Assembly: GCA_008921705.1 (NCBI GenBank)
Contig: VFFE01008422.1
Coordinates: forward strand, 899,105-963,104
Direction of reading: 5' to 3'
Source: Burhinus oedicnemus
Lineage: Eukaryota > Chordata > Aves > Charadriiformes > Burhinidae
DNA: 64,000 nt
A model generated the notes under the pieces. It saw only the letters and a program-made list of their open reading frames with translations, made no database searches and was not told where the DNA came from. Below are positions 10,958-22,802 of this stretch, piece by piece. Both the position numbers and the translations under genes were made by a program. Within the stretch, counting starts at the first letter, position 1, and each line of letters starts with the position of its first letter.

Positions 10958-12515
10958 TGGGGCAATGTAGACTCACCTCTTGCACTTTTCCAGAAGCGTC
11001 TTTGCTACCAGGTGATAAAGCAGTCAAAGAGAAGCAGTCTCTACCTCTGCTATTGAAACCAGGTCTCTGCTTAGCCTGGGATGCATATTCATGTTTCCAG
11101 GCAGACAAGCAAAGACAGATCTTGCCTGTGGCCTAAGATCTGGGGCACTTAGCTGGGAGGAGAGGAGTTCTGAGTTGGCCCTTTTAGACTGCTCATGCAA
11201 TTCACATTTGGTAAATAGACAGTGCTTAAAAAGAAATTTAGCTATTTAGTTACATTGTTTAATTATTTAGAGCATAAATTACGTAATCCAGGAAGCATTC
11301 ATCACCTCTGACCATGATATCAGAGTGGGTCTACAGTAGGATAGGATACCTTGCTCTTAGGGGCACTTCTATACATGTATCATATTCTAAATTTTTATAT
11401 GACTTTGTGCTATAAAACCTAGGTGACAGATAATTTTAAGTTCATTCTGGGTTAGGCAGCTACTGAAGTCTGGGCTTCCTGGATTGTTTTCCTGATTTTT
11501 AATGAGCCCAAATTCTGCCTAGGCCCTATCTGGTGCCAGAACTGATCGTTTCAATGTGCATTAAGGAGGAATTTAAGTGAGTAATTGGGACCACCTACCT
11601 ACCATTCAGGCTGCACGGCCATAAGCCCCCCTTACAATCAGAGGAGAGAAATAGTTGTTAAGTCTGCAATAGGAAAACAAAAGTTCTGATAATTATAGCT
11701 CTTCCAACTATTGTATTATATATCCTGTGGTGCTTTGGAGGTTTTCTTGTTGCAAGAAGCTAATGTAGCAAACTTTTTACAACTGAGGCTGTTCTTGTTT
11801 CTGGGGCTGTCTGTGTACAGCCCAGAAGGCTGAGCTCCTGGCTAGCTCTTATGAAGCTGTGAGAGAGGAACAGGGTCCTAAATGGTGTGATGGCACAGCC
11901 GCTCCTGAGCCACTGCAGTCCTCACACTGCAGGCTGCGACACTGGAGTGACAGGGATCGATCGTGAGGCGAGTCCTTCAGCCTTTTTCTAATTTAACAGT
12001 GATAGAATATAATATGATATAATACGCTAGTATGATGTAATGCACTGAAATTCTCATATAGCCTAGAGTGTGATATGGATAGGGAAATACAGATGCCTTT
12101 GGGTGCTTTCCCGTCTTCTTGATATCTGTGTGCAAACATGCATTTTCATCTGTGTGCAAACACGCTCTCATAGCAACTGAGAGGAACAAATGCAGCAAAT
12201 GGGGTACAGAGACAGCAGTCACATTGGTTTCTGTGTGATGACATGCATTTCCTCTCTTACAGTCATAACATGGCTCATGCTTCTCTATATTTGGAAATAT
12301 TGCTGGCTTAAAATGGGTCAACAACTGATAATGTGGGCACAAGGGAAGAGAATTTGCTGAAGTGAAATGTGGCATGAAAAGTCAGTTTTTATCATAGGGA
12401 AGCACACGAAGATTTTTTTATGATCATTACTTGTGAAACCAGTGACTTAACTGCATATATATCATATATGTGAGTACAGCTTGTTAGCCTCATGTACTTT
12501 TAATTTCTTTGTGAT
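10958..12515. other. Unassigned stretch between CR1 and LTR
   Basis: No repeat or gene is recognised. It contains a minus-strand open frame of 132 codons (11977-12375). I judge this to be chance; see the rejected items. It also contains a short direct repeat: ATCTGTGTGCAAACA occurs at 12124 and again at 12148. Confidence 0.45.
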
Positions 12516-13156
12516 TGTCATGGTTGAGGCTGGACTGGTCACTGAGGCGAATGACAGATGCTCTCCCCCACCTCTCTCTTCAAGGAGAGTAGGGAGAGAG
12601 AGAGAGAGACTTACGAGTTTAGAAGGAACTAAACTATTTAAATGAAAATATCAATAATAAAATAAAAAGAAAATAATGAAATATATATGAAACCATATCA
12701 AGCTCCCAGGATGACAATCACATCACCGACAGGCACTGGGGAAGCCCCAGACTGGACTCAGTGATGGACGGGAACTGGATTCCGGATCTGGATTCAGGAT
12801 TGGGATCAAAGGCAGATGAACAGAGTCCTCCTCGGACGCCGGCCATTGAAGAAAGAGGGCTGATCCTTTGATCCCTCAGCTTTTATACTGAGCATGAGGC
12901 AGATGGGATGGAATACCCTGTGGGTCAGGTTTGGGTCACCTGTCCTGTCCGCTCCTCCCCGCAGGTGTGACCCCTCTACGCTCTTCTGCTTCCGACCCTC
13001 CAACGGGGCAAATAACAAAGTTGGCTGCCCTTGGTTGTTATAGCAATAAGTATAAGGAACAGCCTCTCTGCATCCCATTCCTTGGCATCAACTATAAACA
13101 TGGGTCTATATGAGAGAGAACACCCTGAGAACGAACAGTTTCTGCACGATATGCTG
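12516..13156 (-). mobile_element. LTR fragment of the TGTCCTGGTTTGAG family
   Basis: This is a minus-strand copy of the LTR family at 1673 and 41855. The LTR 3' terminus is at the left (TGTCATGGTTGAGGCTGG, from 12516). The TATA box reads TTTTATA on the plus strand near 12880, beside the shared AGCATGAGG block. Similarity stops near 13156, where GATATGCTGTT passes into unrelated sequence, so about 100 bp of the 5' end is missing. It carries an (AG)n run at about 12595-12608. No target-site duplication can be identified. Confidence 0.85.
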
Positions 13157-15152
13157 TTGATGGAAGTACAGCAGGGACCTGTCACTGTATAACTCACATT
13201 GATTTCTTTCATGTATTTGCTCTTTTAGGACACACAGTCATGTTGCTCATCCTAACATATGAATTTGCACACGGACTCACTGTCTGTGAGCACTTCCCAA
13301 GACACTGTCACTTCCGACCTCTGAAGCATTCCCTCTGAGCGCTTGGTTGATCATTTACCAGGAATGACTCACATGTCTTAGAGCAGTCCCTGGGTTTCCT
13401 CTTTGTGGTGTCACAGAAGCCCTGCAAACAGACACTTCAAGGTGCAGCTACCTAAGGCAGAAACGTCAGCTTCAGTACGAAGTGTGATCCAGTGACCAGT
13501 ATGCAAATTGTGATCAGGAGAGCAGTTCTAGCCACTTCTCTTCCCATCTGCACTGAGTGTCTAAGTATGCGTGCAGCTCTGGGACAAGGAGGAAAATCTG
13601 TACTTCCACAAGGAAGAAGAAAACCACTAATTAATGGATATTAGTGAAAGGGCAATAACCAAAAAAATCCACAGCATAGAGAAAAACGGTTTCTTCATAG
13701 ATGAAATAAACCTAGAATCCCCCTCTGCCCCACCCTAAAATAACCTCCACAGACTAAGATGTGTCAGTTTCCTAAGAAACAATGTCTTTGATTTATTTAC
13801 ATCATTCTAATTATAAATATACCCTAAGGATACGAAACTTTCTTCCTCATCCAGACACAATGTTGAAAAATAGTTTCTCACACACAAAGGCTTTCTCCCA
13901 GGGTGTCGCTTCTCAGCCTAACATTTGTCTGTATCTACAAAGAATAGGTCATAGGAGAATAAATACTGTGTGAATTATTTTATTCTTTAACAATATTCCC
14001 TTAGATGAATACTTCCGTTTTAAATAGATTAAAAGGCATTTGATAATAACCCTCTTATATAATCCTGAACTATATATTGCATATTATAGAAAACCAGATT
14101 TTCTATATTGTGCAGTATTTCACCTTTTTGACACTCTTCAAGTATTTTATACATATTATACTTATTCAGAAAAATTATTCCTTATTATAGTTCACGTACA
14201 CTGATAAAAAAAATCATCCAGAGAACAGTTTGGTTAGTGCTCTTTATCTTTGGAATTTAAAATGGGGCCTGATATACACCCTATGCTCTACATGTCTTTG
14301 TTGTTTAATGATGTGTTTTATAGCACCCTGTTGTTTCTGCTTGTCAGCGATCACAGGGACACTTGCCAAAAACGCCATATCTGCCTGAGCTGGTTTGCAA
14401 AGTTTCAAGGCTTGGTTCTATGCAAATATGGATTACTTGCACATTAGAAGAATCTATTTTGTTGGCAAGTGCTAAATGAACTTTCTTCTTCACGGTAAGG
14501 ACTGTGGGAAGCAAGTAGCTTGATCAGTTCCACTACAGAAAGATCACTAAAATTTTTGCATTTTCAAGAAAAATGAAAAGTTGGAGAGGGAAGATGCTGA
14601 GCAGATAGTTGATTTTTAAAAGAAATTCTGGTGAACACATACTTAATAATCAGTTTTATTGTGTGATTTTACAACTAATGTATGTTATCCTAGCTTTTTA
14701 ATGTGATGATATAATGTAAAATTAATGCCACCCTTCTCAGAAAAAACATTCAGGTATTTCCATTTTTGTCATTTGTGAGGGGTGACCACAGAATCGGAGT
14801 TTCTGTGGTATGCAAAACTGAGGAGTTGTTTGTTAATGTATTTCTGGGAGGGCTATTGCAAAGGTGATGTAATTTGCACACAGGGAGGCCAAGGTGTATG
14901 GCTCCAGGTCACTCCTTTGATGTGATTTGTCTGAAGATGTTAGAGGGGAGGGCTACAAAGTATCAGTTATTATTTTTGGCAGACACATGATGTCTGTAAC
15001 AAAAATGTTACAAGAAGGGCTGCACTGATAGAAAAAAGAATAAGCTATCAAAAAAAAAATCAAATCTAAAAAGGAAGTGTTAAAATTAGCTGTGGGAATG
15101 TAGTTTAGACCTTGGTAATAATTCAGTTTTGGTATTAAACTGAAAAAGGCCA
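13157..15152. other. A/T-rich stretch without recognised genes or repeats
   Basis: I see no CR1, LTR or tandem repeat, and no credible coding frame in these 2 kb. Confidence 0.45.
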
Positions 15153-15680
15153 TGTCGTGGTTTAACCCCAGCCGACAACTAGGACCACACAGCCGCTCGC
15201 TCACTCCCCCTTCCCCTCCCCTAGAAAGGTGGGGAGAAAAGAGTGAGAAAAGGAGGGGAAAGGGAAAAGAAAAAAACTCGTGGGTTGAGATAAAGACAGT
15301 TTAATAGAACAATAACGGAAAAGGAAAATAGCAATAATAATAACAATGATAACAATAATAATAATGACACAAGTCACTCTAACTGCCCGGTGAATTGGCA
15401 CCTTCCCGAGCAGTGATCGTGAGTACCCACCCCCCCAGCTAACCCCATTTATATACAGAGCATGACATCTATGGTACGGAATATTCTATTGGCCATTCCA
15501 TTGTTCTATCTAGGCTCCTTCTCAGCTTCTATGAGAAGCTAAAAAATGTCCTTGAAAAATATGAACAGCGCCTGGCAACAACTAAAACAATATGCATTAT
15601 TGACATTCCTTTCATACCAAATCTGAAACACAGCAACCACTAGAAAGAAAATTAACTCTGTCCCAGCTGAAACCAGGACA
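15153..15680 (-). mobile_element. Solo LTR, TGTCCTGGTTTCAGC...AAACCACGACA family
   Basis: Read on the minus strand, the LTR starts TGTCCTGGTTTCAGCTGGGAC (right edge, 15680) and ends GGGTTAAACCACGACA (left edge, 15153). A TATATAAA box lies at about 15448-15456, and an ATTAAA signal near 15300 is followed by a C/T-rich stretch. Upstream of the TATA box is the block GTACCATAGATGTCATGCTC, shared with other LTRs here. This terminus is widespread in birds. I find no clear target-site duplication, so the flanks may have decayed. No internal genes are present. Confidence 0.88.
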
Positions 15681-15829
15681 CAAAACACAAATGAGATTTT
15701 TAGGAATTATTTAGGCAATGAGTAGAGAATAAACCAGCACTTGGCTATGCTACTGTCCAACGCTTTGTGGAATTTTGGTTCATTCATCTCAAAGTGCTAC
15801 AGTAGAACTAGAAAAAGTTGAGACAGAGT

Positions 15830-16345
15830 AAAGAAGGTGGGGAATAGCCTCAATACAAAGGCTAATTAAGTAAGTTAGGGCTCTTTGCTCTGGAAAAGGG
15901 ATGTCTTAAAAGAAAATAGTAAATATATACTAGAAGGGGCATGGATCAGGCTGATGTGTTCAGTTGTACATTGCTTTTTACAACACGTGTGTTAAGGCTG
16001 TCCGATGAAGCTACCACGTAGCAAGATGAGCACAAACAAAAGAAGAAGGTTCTCCTAGCGTGCACGCAGGTGCAGACCTCAGTGCCGCGGAGTGGTGGAT
16101 GTTTAAAGTTTACCTGGGTTCCCAATCAAGGTCGAGGAAGAAAAATCTGCCAAGGATTACTAAACACAATGAAAACCTTGAGCTGCAAAAAGGCTGGAGG
16201 CTGGAAGAGTGCATGTGGGAAGCTGGTCATCTGCTTGCCTTGGTCTTATGCTTTTCCCTTGGTATCTGCTTTGACTGACATCAGAGATGGGACTTGGTAC
16301 TGCATAGACCTTTGGTCTGACCCAATATTGGTTCTTTTATGTGTT
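15830..16345 (+). mobile_element. Ancient CR1 3' fragment with turtle-like tail
   Basis: The segment near 16310-16345 (GACCTTTGGTCTGACCCAATATTGG) matches the 3' end typical of CR1 in turtles and old CR1 in birds, where the text is close to GGACCTTTGGTCTGACCCAGTATGG. Upstream, AGGGCTCTTTGCTCTGGAAAAG, a piece like AAGGTTCTCC-GTGCACGCAG and GGAAGCTGGTCATCTGC follow the same element in order, with many differences. There is no octamer tail. I recognise the family from memory of its tail, and the left boundary is uncertain. It is the oldest repeat in the window. Confidence 0.65.
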
Positions 16346-19300
16346 TCTGCTATTGGGTTAATTTATAGTTTTCTATTCAATTGATTTAATTATAATGAAT
16401 AATCAGGAAGACAGACTTCTTAGTATGTATAAGAATTGGTTATTTTCAGTATTTAGCTCCTTTTATGATTTAATTCCAAGCCATTATTGAGAATATCATG
16501 GTTGATTTGACTTTAATATATATATTCCTGTATTCTTAATATTGTATTATTAACAAGATAATTGCTTTCAAGAGGGATTCCCCTCTTGGGAATCTGCATA
16601 GAGGGCAGAAGATTAGTGACAGTTGAAAATATCCTATGGTCTTGCTTCCCTTTGAAAGCCTCTGCATGTAAATGGTGGACAGCTAATTCAGGCAGGAAGA
16701 CTCCCTCTATGTAGGTATCAGAAATACCTACACTGTTGAAGGGAAAAGCAGTCATTTAGTTCAGGAGGACTGGTGTGTCAGACACCTAAAGTAGTATGTA
16801 ATATGTAGAATAATGTGTAAAGTAGTATGGCAAGCCCCCTCCCCAGGCACACACACATGCACACCCCGTATGAGGCAAACTGAGCCCCATGTTAAGCACC
16901 TGTTCCTGAGCTCAGTGTTCACGGTTGAAGTCACAAGCTACAGCAGTTAATGGATCACGTCTGCAATAGGTGACGTTCTTTCTGTCTAGCTCCTTGGCTG
17001 AGTTTTTAAACCAAGGTAAGTCTGGACTCAGTCTCCTCTTTGCCCTGGCCGCACATTCCCAACTCCACCTCTTGTGGTGGCACTAGCACTTGTACAAGGG
17101 TTTAACAAGGCAGTCAGGGGGTTGGTGTGGCTGAAAACTAACACACACCCCCACACGCACGCACAGGCAGAGACACAAAGGAAGTTGAAGATGGGTTAAT
17201 TCTGACAAAATTTAAAACGTGTGGAGTTGCCTCCTTTACCTCCCCGTGCATCTCAAACCCTCTGAGAATCATCCAAATCCACTTTGGGAAGCTGGTTTTC
17301 TTACACAGCGATCAAGAGCAACTGATCTTGTTACACAATCCAGCCCAGACTAAAAATTTTAAACCGGGTAATCTATTTTCCACAAAAAAATGTTAAAATG
17401 AACAGAAAAGGGCTAATAGGGATGACAAATGTTTGAAAGTCCAGCTGGGTCAGCATGCACTTGATTTCTTAACCAGATGATATGAACCTTGGAGGGACTA
17501 AACAGGATTGAATAGTGAAGAAGTCAGGGGTTTAGGGAGAAAACACAGAAGCCGTAATTTAATGCTCCTTTTCACTACAGGTAAAGACAAGTACACCAGT
17601 GTTTTGATCTGAAAAGCAGTCCTACAGGAATAATATTCATATCCTTTAAAGTGAGGCTCTCCTCTGAATAATAAATATGAAATTGATATTCAAGACAGGG
17701 CTCGAAGTAAAACCTCAAACCAGGACACCCTCAAAAGGCATATAGTGTGGGCGTCATGTCCTCGGCAATAGCTGTATCTCTCCAGTCCTGCTCCTGATGC
17801 ACAGCACTGCTTCCTACTCTGCCAGCACACACTTACCTATCACATGCTGTTTTGAATGAACTATGTCCTACCTAGCACAGAGTATATACATATTCTTACC
17901 GATTCTTTTTCTAGGTGAGAAAAGCTTGTGCCTGTCACAGGGAAATTATTTTCACGGGAAATAAGGTAGCCAGTAAAGAAATGTTCCCATTCACCTGTGA
18001 TCCCCAAAAGTGAGGCCTGATATGGGAAGCTGCTAATGCAGCCTACGTAATTTCATGCTCTCTAGAGCAGCCGGCGTGCTCCCCCATCAGTTTCAGCCCA
18101 TTTACCAAAGCATTAACCTTGATACAGCTCCAATAACCACTTGAGCTCATAACAATAGTGGGTGTCTTCCAAATATTTCTCAGACAGGAGTTATAAGTAC
18201 ATGATGAGAAGACAAGAACCTCCATCTCCTCAGAATATGCCTTTATTTACATTTCTGACCATTTTTATTTTGAAAACATAGTAGTTGTTTTCTGGTTTGC
18301 AGAATTAAAATCTATTCATGCTTCCTTTTTTTTTGTCTGTCACAAAGAGTTGCTCAAGCATTTGGTAGGCATTTTTAACCAAACCTGACTCCTTTAAATA
18401 TTCCCAATGAATCACGTATGAATTTTAAATTAATAAGGTGAGATGATTTTAAGTCTTAATGCATTGCTTTTTTGCTGTTGGTTTTTTTTTTTCTTATATT
18501 GTTTGCAGCTTAAACTTGTTAAGCTAATAAAAAATAATACTGAATATTCAAAAAAAAACTTTTTGGTATATTCATAACTAACTGCTGAATTGGACCTATT
18601 CTCAACTGATCATTTAGCTACTGAACCTTGAGTTAAAGATGAAGTATCAGGCAGGAGGGTGAGGGGAAAATGGGGTAACAGGATCAAGTGTCATCTAGTT
18701 GACCAGATGTACAAAAGTGTTCCTTATCTGATTGCAGAAATCTTACCCATCCTATAAGAAAAATTCTCTTGGGTGGCAAGCAGGCCAGCCCTCAATAACT
18801 GGAATGGAACATGAAGGTGCTTTGTATGAAGGGATAAACTATGTTGCCACAGTATCTTTTAAGACACATGTTGATTGCTAAATATACTCCCTAATGGCTG
18901 TTTGCTGATAGCTATAGGCATCTTTTCAAATACTGGAAATTCATGATATAAAGCAGGCCAGAAAATGTGAATTAATAGTCTGATCTGAGATCCTCAAATG
19001 GCAGATCCCTCAAATAAATGGCAAAGAACAACCCAGTAGTTTTTGAGGTTCCCGAGAGTCTCAAAACCTACAACACCAATACCACCAGAGCATTTTTTTC
19101 TGGCTAACAGGGCAGTGGGAAGTTTCAGCTGAACCCTAGAAGTTTTGAGACGTAATAGCATCTGTTGTGGCACAGTGTAAAATGATTGAGGCCAGAGTAA
19201 TATGCTCTTGTCAGTGAGATTTTTATGAGCTGGCAAACAACAAAGTGAGCATCAGCGGCTATTAATTTGGGCCATGAGATAAGAATAATCAGCAACATTC

Positions 19301-21076
19301 ATGTATAAAATTCCCCAAAAGGAAGGAAAACAAATTACTTTTCTCAGACTGTGTCTACTGTCTTAAAATTGCAAAACTTCAAACATTTTTTTAGGGAAAA
19401 CTGAGGAGATGCAAGGGCTCTGTAATGGAAAACTATATGAAGGAAACTTTCACTAGAGAGAGTGATCCCATTCTATTACCTGAGGAGGAAGAATGATGGC
19501 ACCCGTAATGTGAATAAACCGTAAGGACCATATGTAATACTGAACCAGATATGTGAAGCGTTGCAATAAATATTAACTTCCAGTTACCAAATCAAGCTGA
19601 ACCATAACTGAGAAGCAGGATTTCACCGTGGCTACTTCTGAAAGTGAACAGATAGTGTGGAAAGAGGATAGACAAAGTGTGCCAAGAAAAATGGCCTGCT
19701 AGATCTAAATGTGCAATCCATGCTTCTGTTTCCTCTCCCATTTCTTTAAAAATCCCTAGGAAGTGCAACATTCAGTGACCCCTTGAGGAATGTCTGTCCT
19801 TTATGAGAAGACTTACAGCACTGAGAAAAGAAGGCAGAAGGATTAGTGCACAAGCGGGGAAAAGCTGTAAAGGAGCACCATACCCCACCTGTACTAGAGT
19901 CAGAAGAAAAAAGCTGCCTGAGGGTCTTTTACTCACCCTTGTTTTTGACTGAATGAGCGAAGTCCAACATCTCTGGGGTATCAGCCCTCAGTCTTTGTAA
20001 TTAAAACATAATTTCATTGAGGGTAGCTCACTTTATCATCCACTTCTTTAAAAAGAATCCAGTTGTGCTGTCTAAACTGTGGTATCAGCCAGTTATCAGA
20101 CCACTGTTACTAAAAATTCAGCAATACCTAAGCTTTGACTCTTGATTCTTACAGGATTCAAATCGCACCCACTGCATGAACTGGTATTGCTTTCAAAATG
20201 TGAAGTGTTAGGTCTGCTTCTGCTAAATCCAATTAATTCTAATCCAGTTTTGTGCAACTGATGTATAATATTGCACTTCTTGCTGTGAGAAGGTGATTCT
20301 AGCTCTTTTTTTAATTCCATTGAAAAGCAATTTAAAACACACACACACACGCCTGCGTGCATGCGTGTGCGCGCACACACAGAGAAGTGGCTTTTTGCTG
20401 ATTTTTATTGAAATACTCCCATAGAAAATGTCCAGCAAACTCTAATGATCAGATATATACAGAGTAGGACATTTGGTAAGCACTCCCCTATGACTAGACA
20501 GGATGTTGCTATTAGAGAATTGTGATTCACCATCAAAGTAGTCACTGATGAGAGAACAGTTAAGTAATTTAACCTTTACAGAATAGGTATGAGGCTCTGG
20601 GTATGGTAGACAAAGGACATGATGAGGTAGAAGAGTAGGAATCTGTGCAAGTACTCCCACCAAGGTCAGATCAACCAACCCTTCGCATCAAGAGCCGCGT
20701 TAAGACCAGCGCCGAGAAGAAATAACAGTGAGTTATGGTTAGAGGTGACTCCCTCCTGAGTGGAACAGAGGAACCCATTTGCAGACTGGTCACTGTTTTC
20801 AGGGAAGTTTGCTGCTTCCCTGGGGCCTGAATCAGAGATGTCACCAGATGACTGATGAGCTTAGCGTTGTTGAGATTTCTTAACTCCAGATGAAGAGCAG
20901 CTTATTCATCTGCTCTGGGAGCTGAGGAAAGCAATGTGTGGGCCACAAATAGGGAGTTATCAAGGAAGAGACAAGTCTTTTGGAGTAACTAATACAGTTG
21001 TGAGTAAATTTAAATAGATCTCTTACTCTGCAGCAGTGCCAGAACAGTAAAACAGACAGCACCTAGTAGTGTTATC
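16346..21076. other. Unassigned stretch with short CA tracts
   Basis: This holds no recognised gene. It contains small CA-rich tracts (about 16845-16867 and 17139-17175), an orphan LTR-like terminus at 17712-17727, and the alternating purine-pyrimidine tract at 20337-20383. A 26-bp splice-bounded segment at 16990-17015 is too short to judge. Confidence 0.45.
20337..20383. repeat. Alternating purine-pyrimidine tract
   Basis: An (AC)7 run is followed by GCCTGCGTGCATGCGTGTGCGC and then GCACACACA. Alternation is unbroken except at CCT. Inside is a perfect 14-bp palindrome, GTGTGCGCGCACAC (20365-20378). Such tracts can adopt left-handed DNA and are often length-polymorphic. Confidence 0.8.
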
Positions 21077-21566
21077 TGTCATGAAAATTTCACAACTGGC
21101 CCATGCCAACTAAGGAGAGAGGCTAGGATGCAAAATATAGAATTACAAGAGTAATTCTTTTATTCATGCTCATGAGGTGTCCCATTCAAATAGGGGCACC
21201 CTAAATGCGGTTTTACACTTGTTTTTTATACCTTTCAAGCGTTCAGGTACAACATGATTTGACCAATCACTACTTAACACACACACTACTGTTTTGCAAA
21301 GTAAGTATAATTCTATGGCGTCATCCTCCATCTGCTTCTTTCTTGATCTAGACATCCCTGGAGTTGGTCTTGCTACAGTTACTTATCTATGATGCCAGAT
21401 AATGGGAGGGTTTCACAGAGGTGTTAGAGGGGCTAGAATGCTGTCATTATCTCAGTAGTCCAGAGGGGTATCCTTTATTCTTCAGGGTGGGGGCTGTCCT
21501 TCTCCTCCTTGCAATGAGCTGGGGTCCTTTAGTCATGCTTACTTAACCATGACCATGCAGTATACA
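21077..21566 (-). mobile_element. Probable LTR, compact-promoter type
   Basis: Read on the minus strand, the candidate starts TGTATACTGCATGG (right) and ends AATTTTCATGACA (left). Three promoter-like signals lie in order: ATTGG (plus-strand CCAAT at 21263-21267), TATAAA (plus TTTATA at 21225-21230) and AATAAA (plus TTTATT at 21159-21164). The TATA-to-polyA distance is about 65 bases, as in compact alpharetrovirus-like LTRs. The general text, such as TTATTCATGCTCATGAGGTGTCCC, looks like LTRs known from birds. No target-site duplication was found and there is no second copy here, so boundaries and class are tentative. Confidence 0.55.
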
Positions 21567-22411
21567 ATGTAATATATATTTATTTTTTTTCTTTTTCAGA
21601 AAGTTCATAAAATTTCGTACTATAAAAACTAATTGGTACAATAGCTAGAGAATGAGATTTTCCTAATGTATCCCAGTCTCTCCAACTTTTCATTCACAAT
21701 TTGTGAGTTGTATTAGGTTCAGTTCGCTCTTATAGCAGGTTATTGGTAACTCTTCATCGCAGCTTCTCGGATCATAAACGGTTGTAATTGAAAGGCAGTG
21801 ACTCAGACTTTCACACACTCAGAGGCTCTTAGGCTGGAAGCTGACCTACTTCCAGGAAGAAGCAGTCAGGCAACTAAGCCAAGAAAATTTGTCCGAAGGG
21901 AGGGAGGATTTGTTACTAAATGCGGCATTGTTTTTCCATTTTTCTGGGTGTCTTTTTGTTATGGTTTATAATTTATTTCTACAGTAAATGTTATAATCTC
22001 TGTTAATTATTAAATAGTTTGAGATATTGTAGCTGATGTGAAGACAACTTTGGTCTCAAGATAAAAGAAAGTAAAACAAATAGATGAAGCAGTAAAATCA
22101 GGACTTACCTTTTAAGGCTTCTGTAAATATGATGAAATATCAACAATAATTGAAGTGAGGATTATAAGATACTCTGACTTTTAGTACAAAAAAAGTCCAG
22201 TGTCTTGCCAATCACATTCTTTTTCTCCTTTTGATTTCCTGCCAGAGAGGTTCGCATTGTCTTTATTTAGAAGGTTGTTTTAAAATGAAAAAAGATTAAC
22301 TCTGATTATAAAACTGCTGTTTTAGTACATGAGCTGAAGATGTCTACTTGCCATTATGAGTCTTTACTGATGAGGTTGTGCATACTGAAGAAAAAAAATT
22401 TAAAAAATAGA
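21567..22411. other. Unassigned A/T-rich stretch
   Basis: Nothing is recognised between the probable LTR and the CR1 that starts near 22412. Confidence 0.4.
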
Positions 22412-22663
22412 GGAGCATCGAGTATCGAGTTTTCCTCGATACTCTCAGTAATGGGGAGAGACTTTGGAAAAAACAGGCGAACCCAAGATATCAATACCTG
22501 GCTCCAGGACTGGTGCCTCCACCAAAACTTTGGGTTTTATAACCATGGAAGAGTCTTCGAGGCACAAGGCATGCTGAAGCATGATGGGATCCACCTGTCC
22601 CAATGGGTGAAAAGCATCTTTGCTCGTAGGCTGGCGGGACTGTTTGAGAGTGCTTTAAACTAG
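22412..22663 (+). pseudogene. CR1 ORF1 C-terminal esterase-like remnant
   Basis: The frame is open across the junction and ends with TAG at 22661-22663. It encodes the last part of CR1 ORF1 protein. In many CR1 lineages this region is a lipase/esterase-like (SGNH) domain of the RNA-binding ORF1 product. FSSILSV, INTWLQDWC, NFGFYNHG and DGIHLS are visible. DGIHLS (22583-22600) matches the last SGNH block, which carries the catalytic Asp and His. The amino part, with the nucleophile serine, is absent because of 5' truncation. The frame opens upstream in flanking DNA, so the apparent start at 22340 is not the gene's own. Confidence 0.75.
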
Positions 22664-22802
22664 AACCAGTGGGGGAAGGGGAAACAGTCAGGAGAGCTGA
22701 AGGTAAGCCAAGGGTTGGCATGGCATCGCCTGAGGGTGACAATGCTAGTGGGAACATTTACGCTGCTCCAGAGAGCACTGAGGGCTTAGGAGCATATCTG
22801 AA

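Noticed and set aside
11977..12375. A 132-codon minus-strand open frame outside known repeats, rich in Cys and His, with a CLHTD repeat
   Set aside because: A few frames of this length are expected by chance in 64 kb on two strands. No known domain and no flanking gene structure is visible. The repeated residues come from a short DNA duplication at 12124-12165.
15300..15370. An AAT/AAC-rich run that could be called a microsatellite
   Set aside because: It is the internal A/T-rich part of the LTR at 15153-15680, not an independent repeat.
16990..17015. A 26-bp splice-bounded segment (TTCTTTCTGTCTAG acceptor, AAG|GTAAGT donor)
   Set aside because: It is too short and contains stops. Such pairs arise by chance at this sequence length.
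20140..20175. A tRNA B-box-like sequence (GGATTCAAATC)
   Set aside because: There is no A box at the proper distance and no cloverleaf arms.
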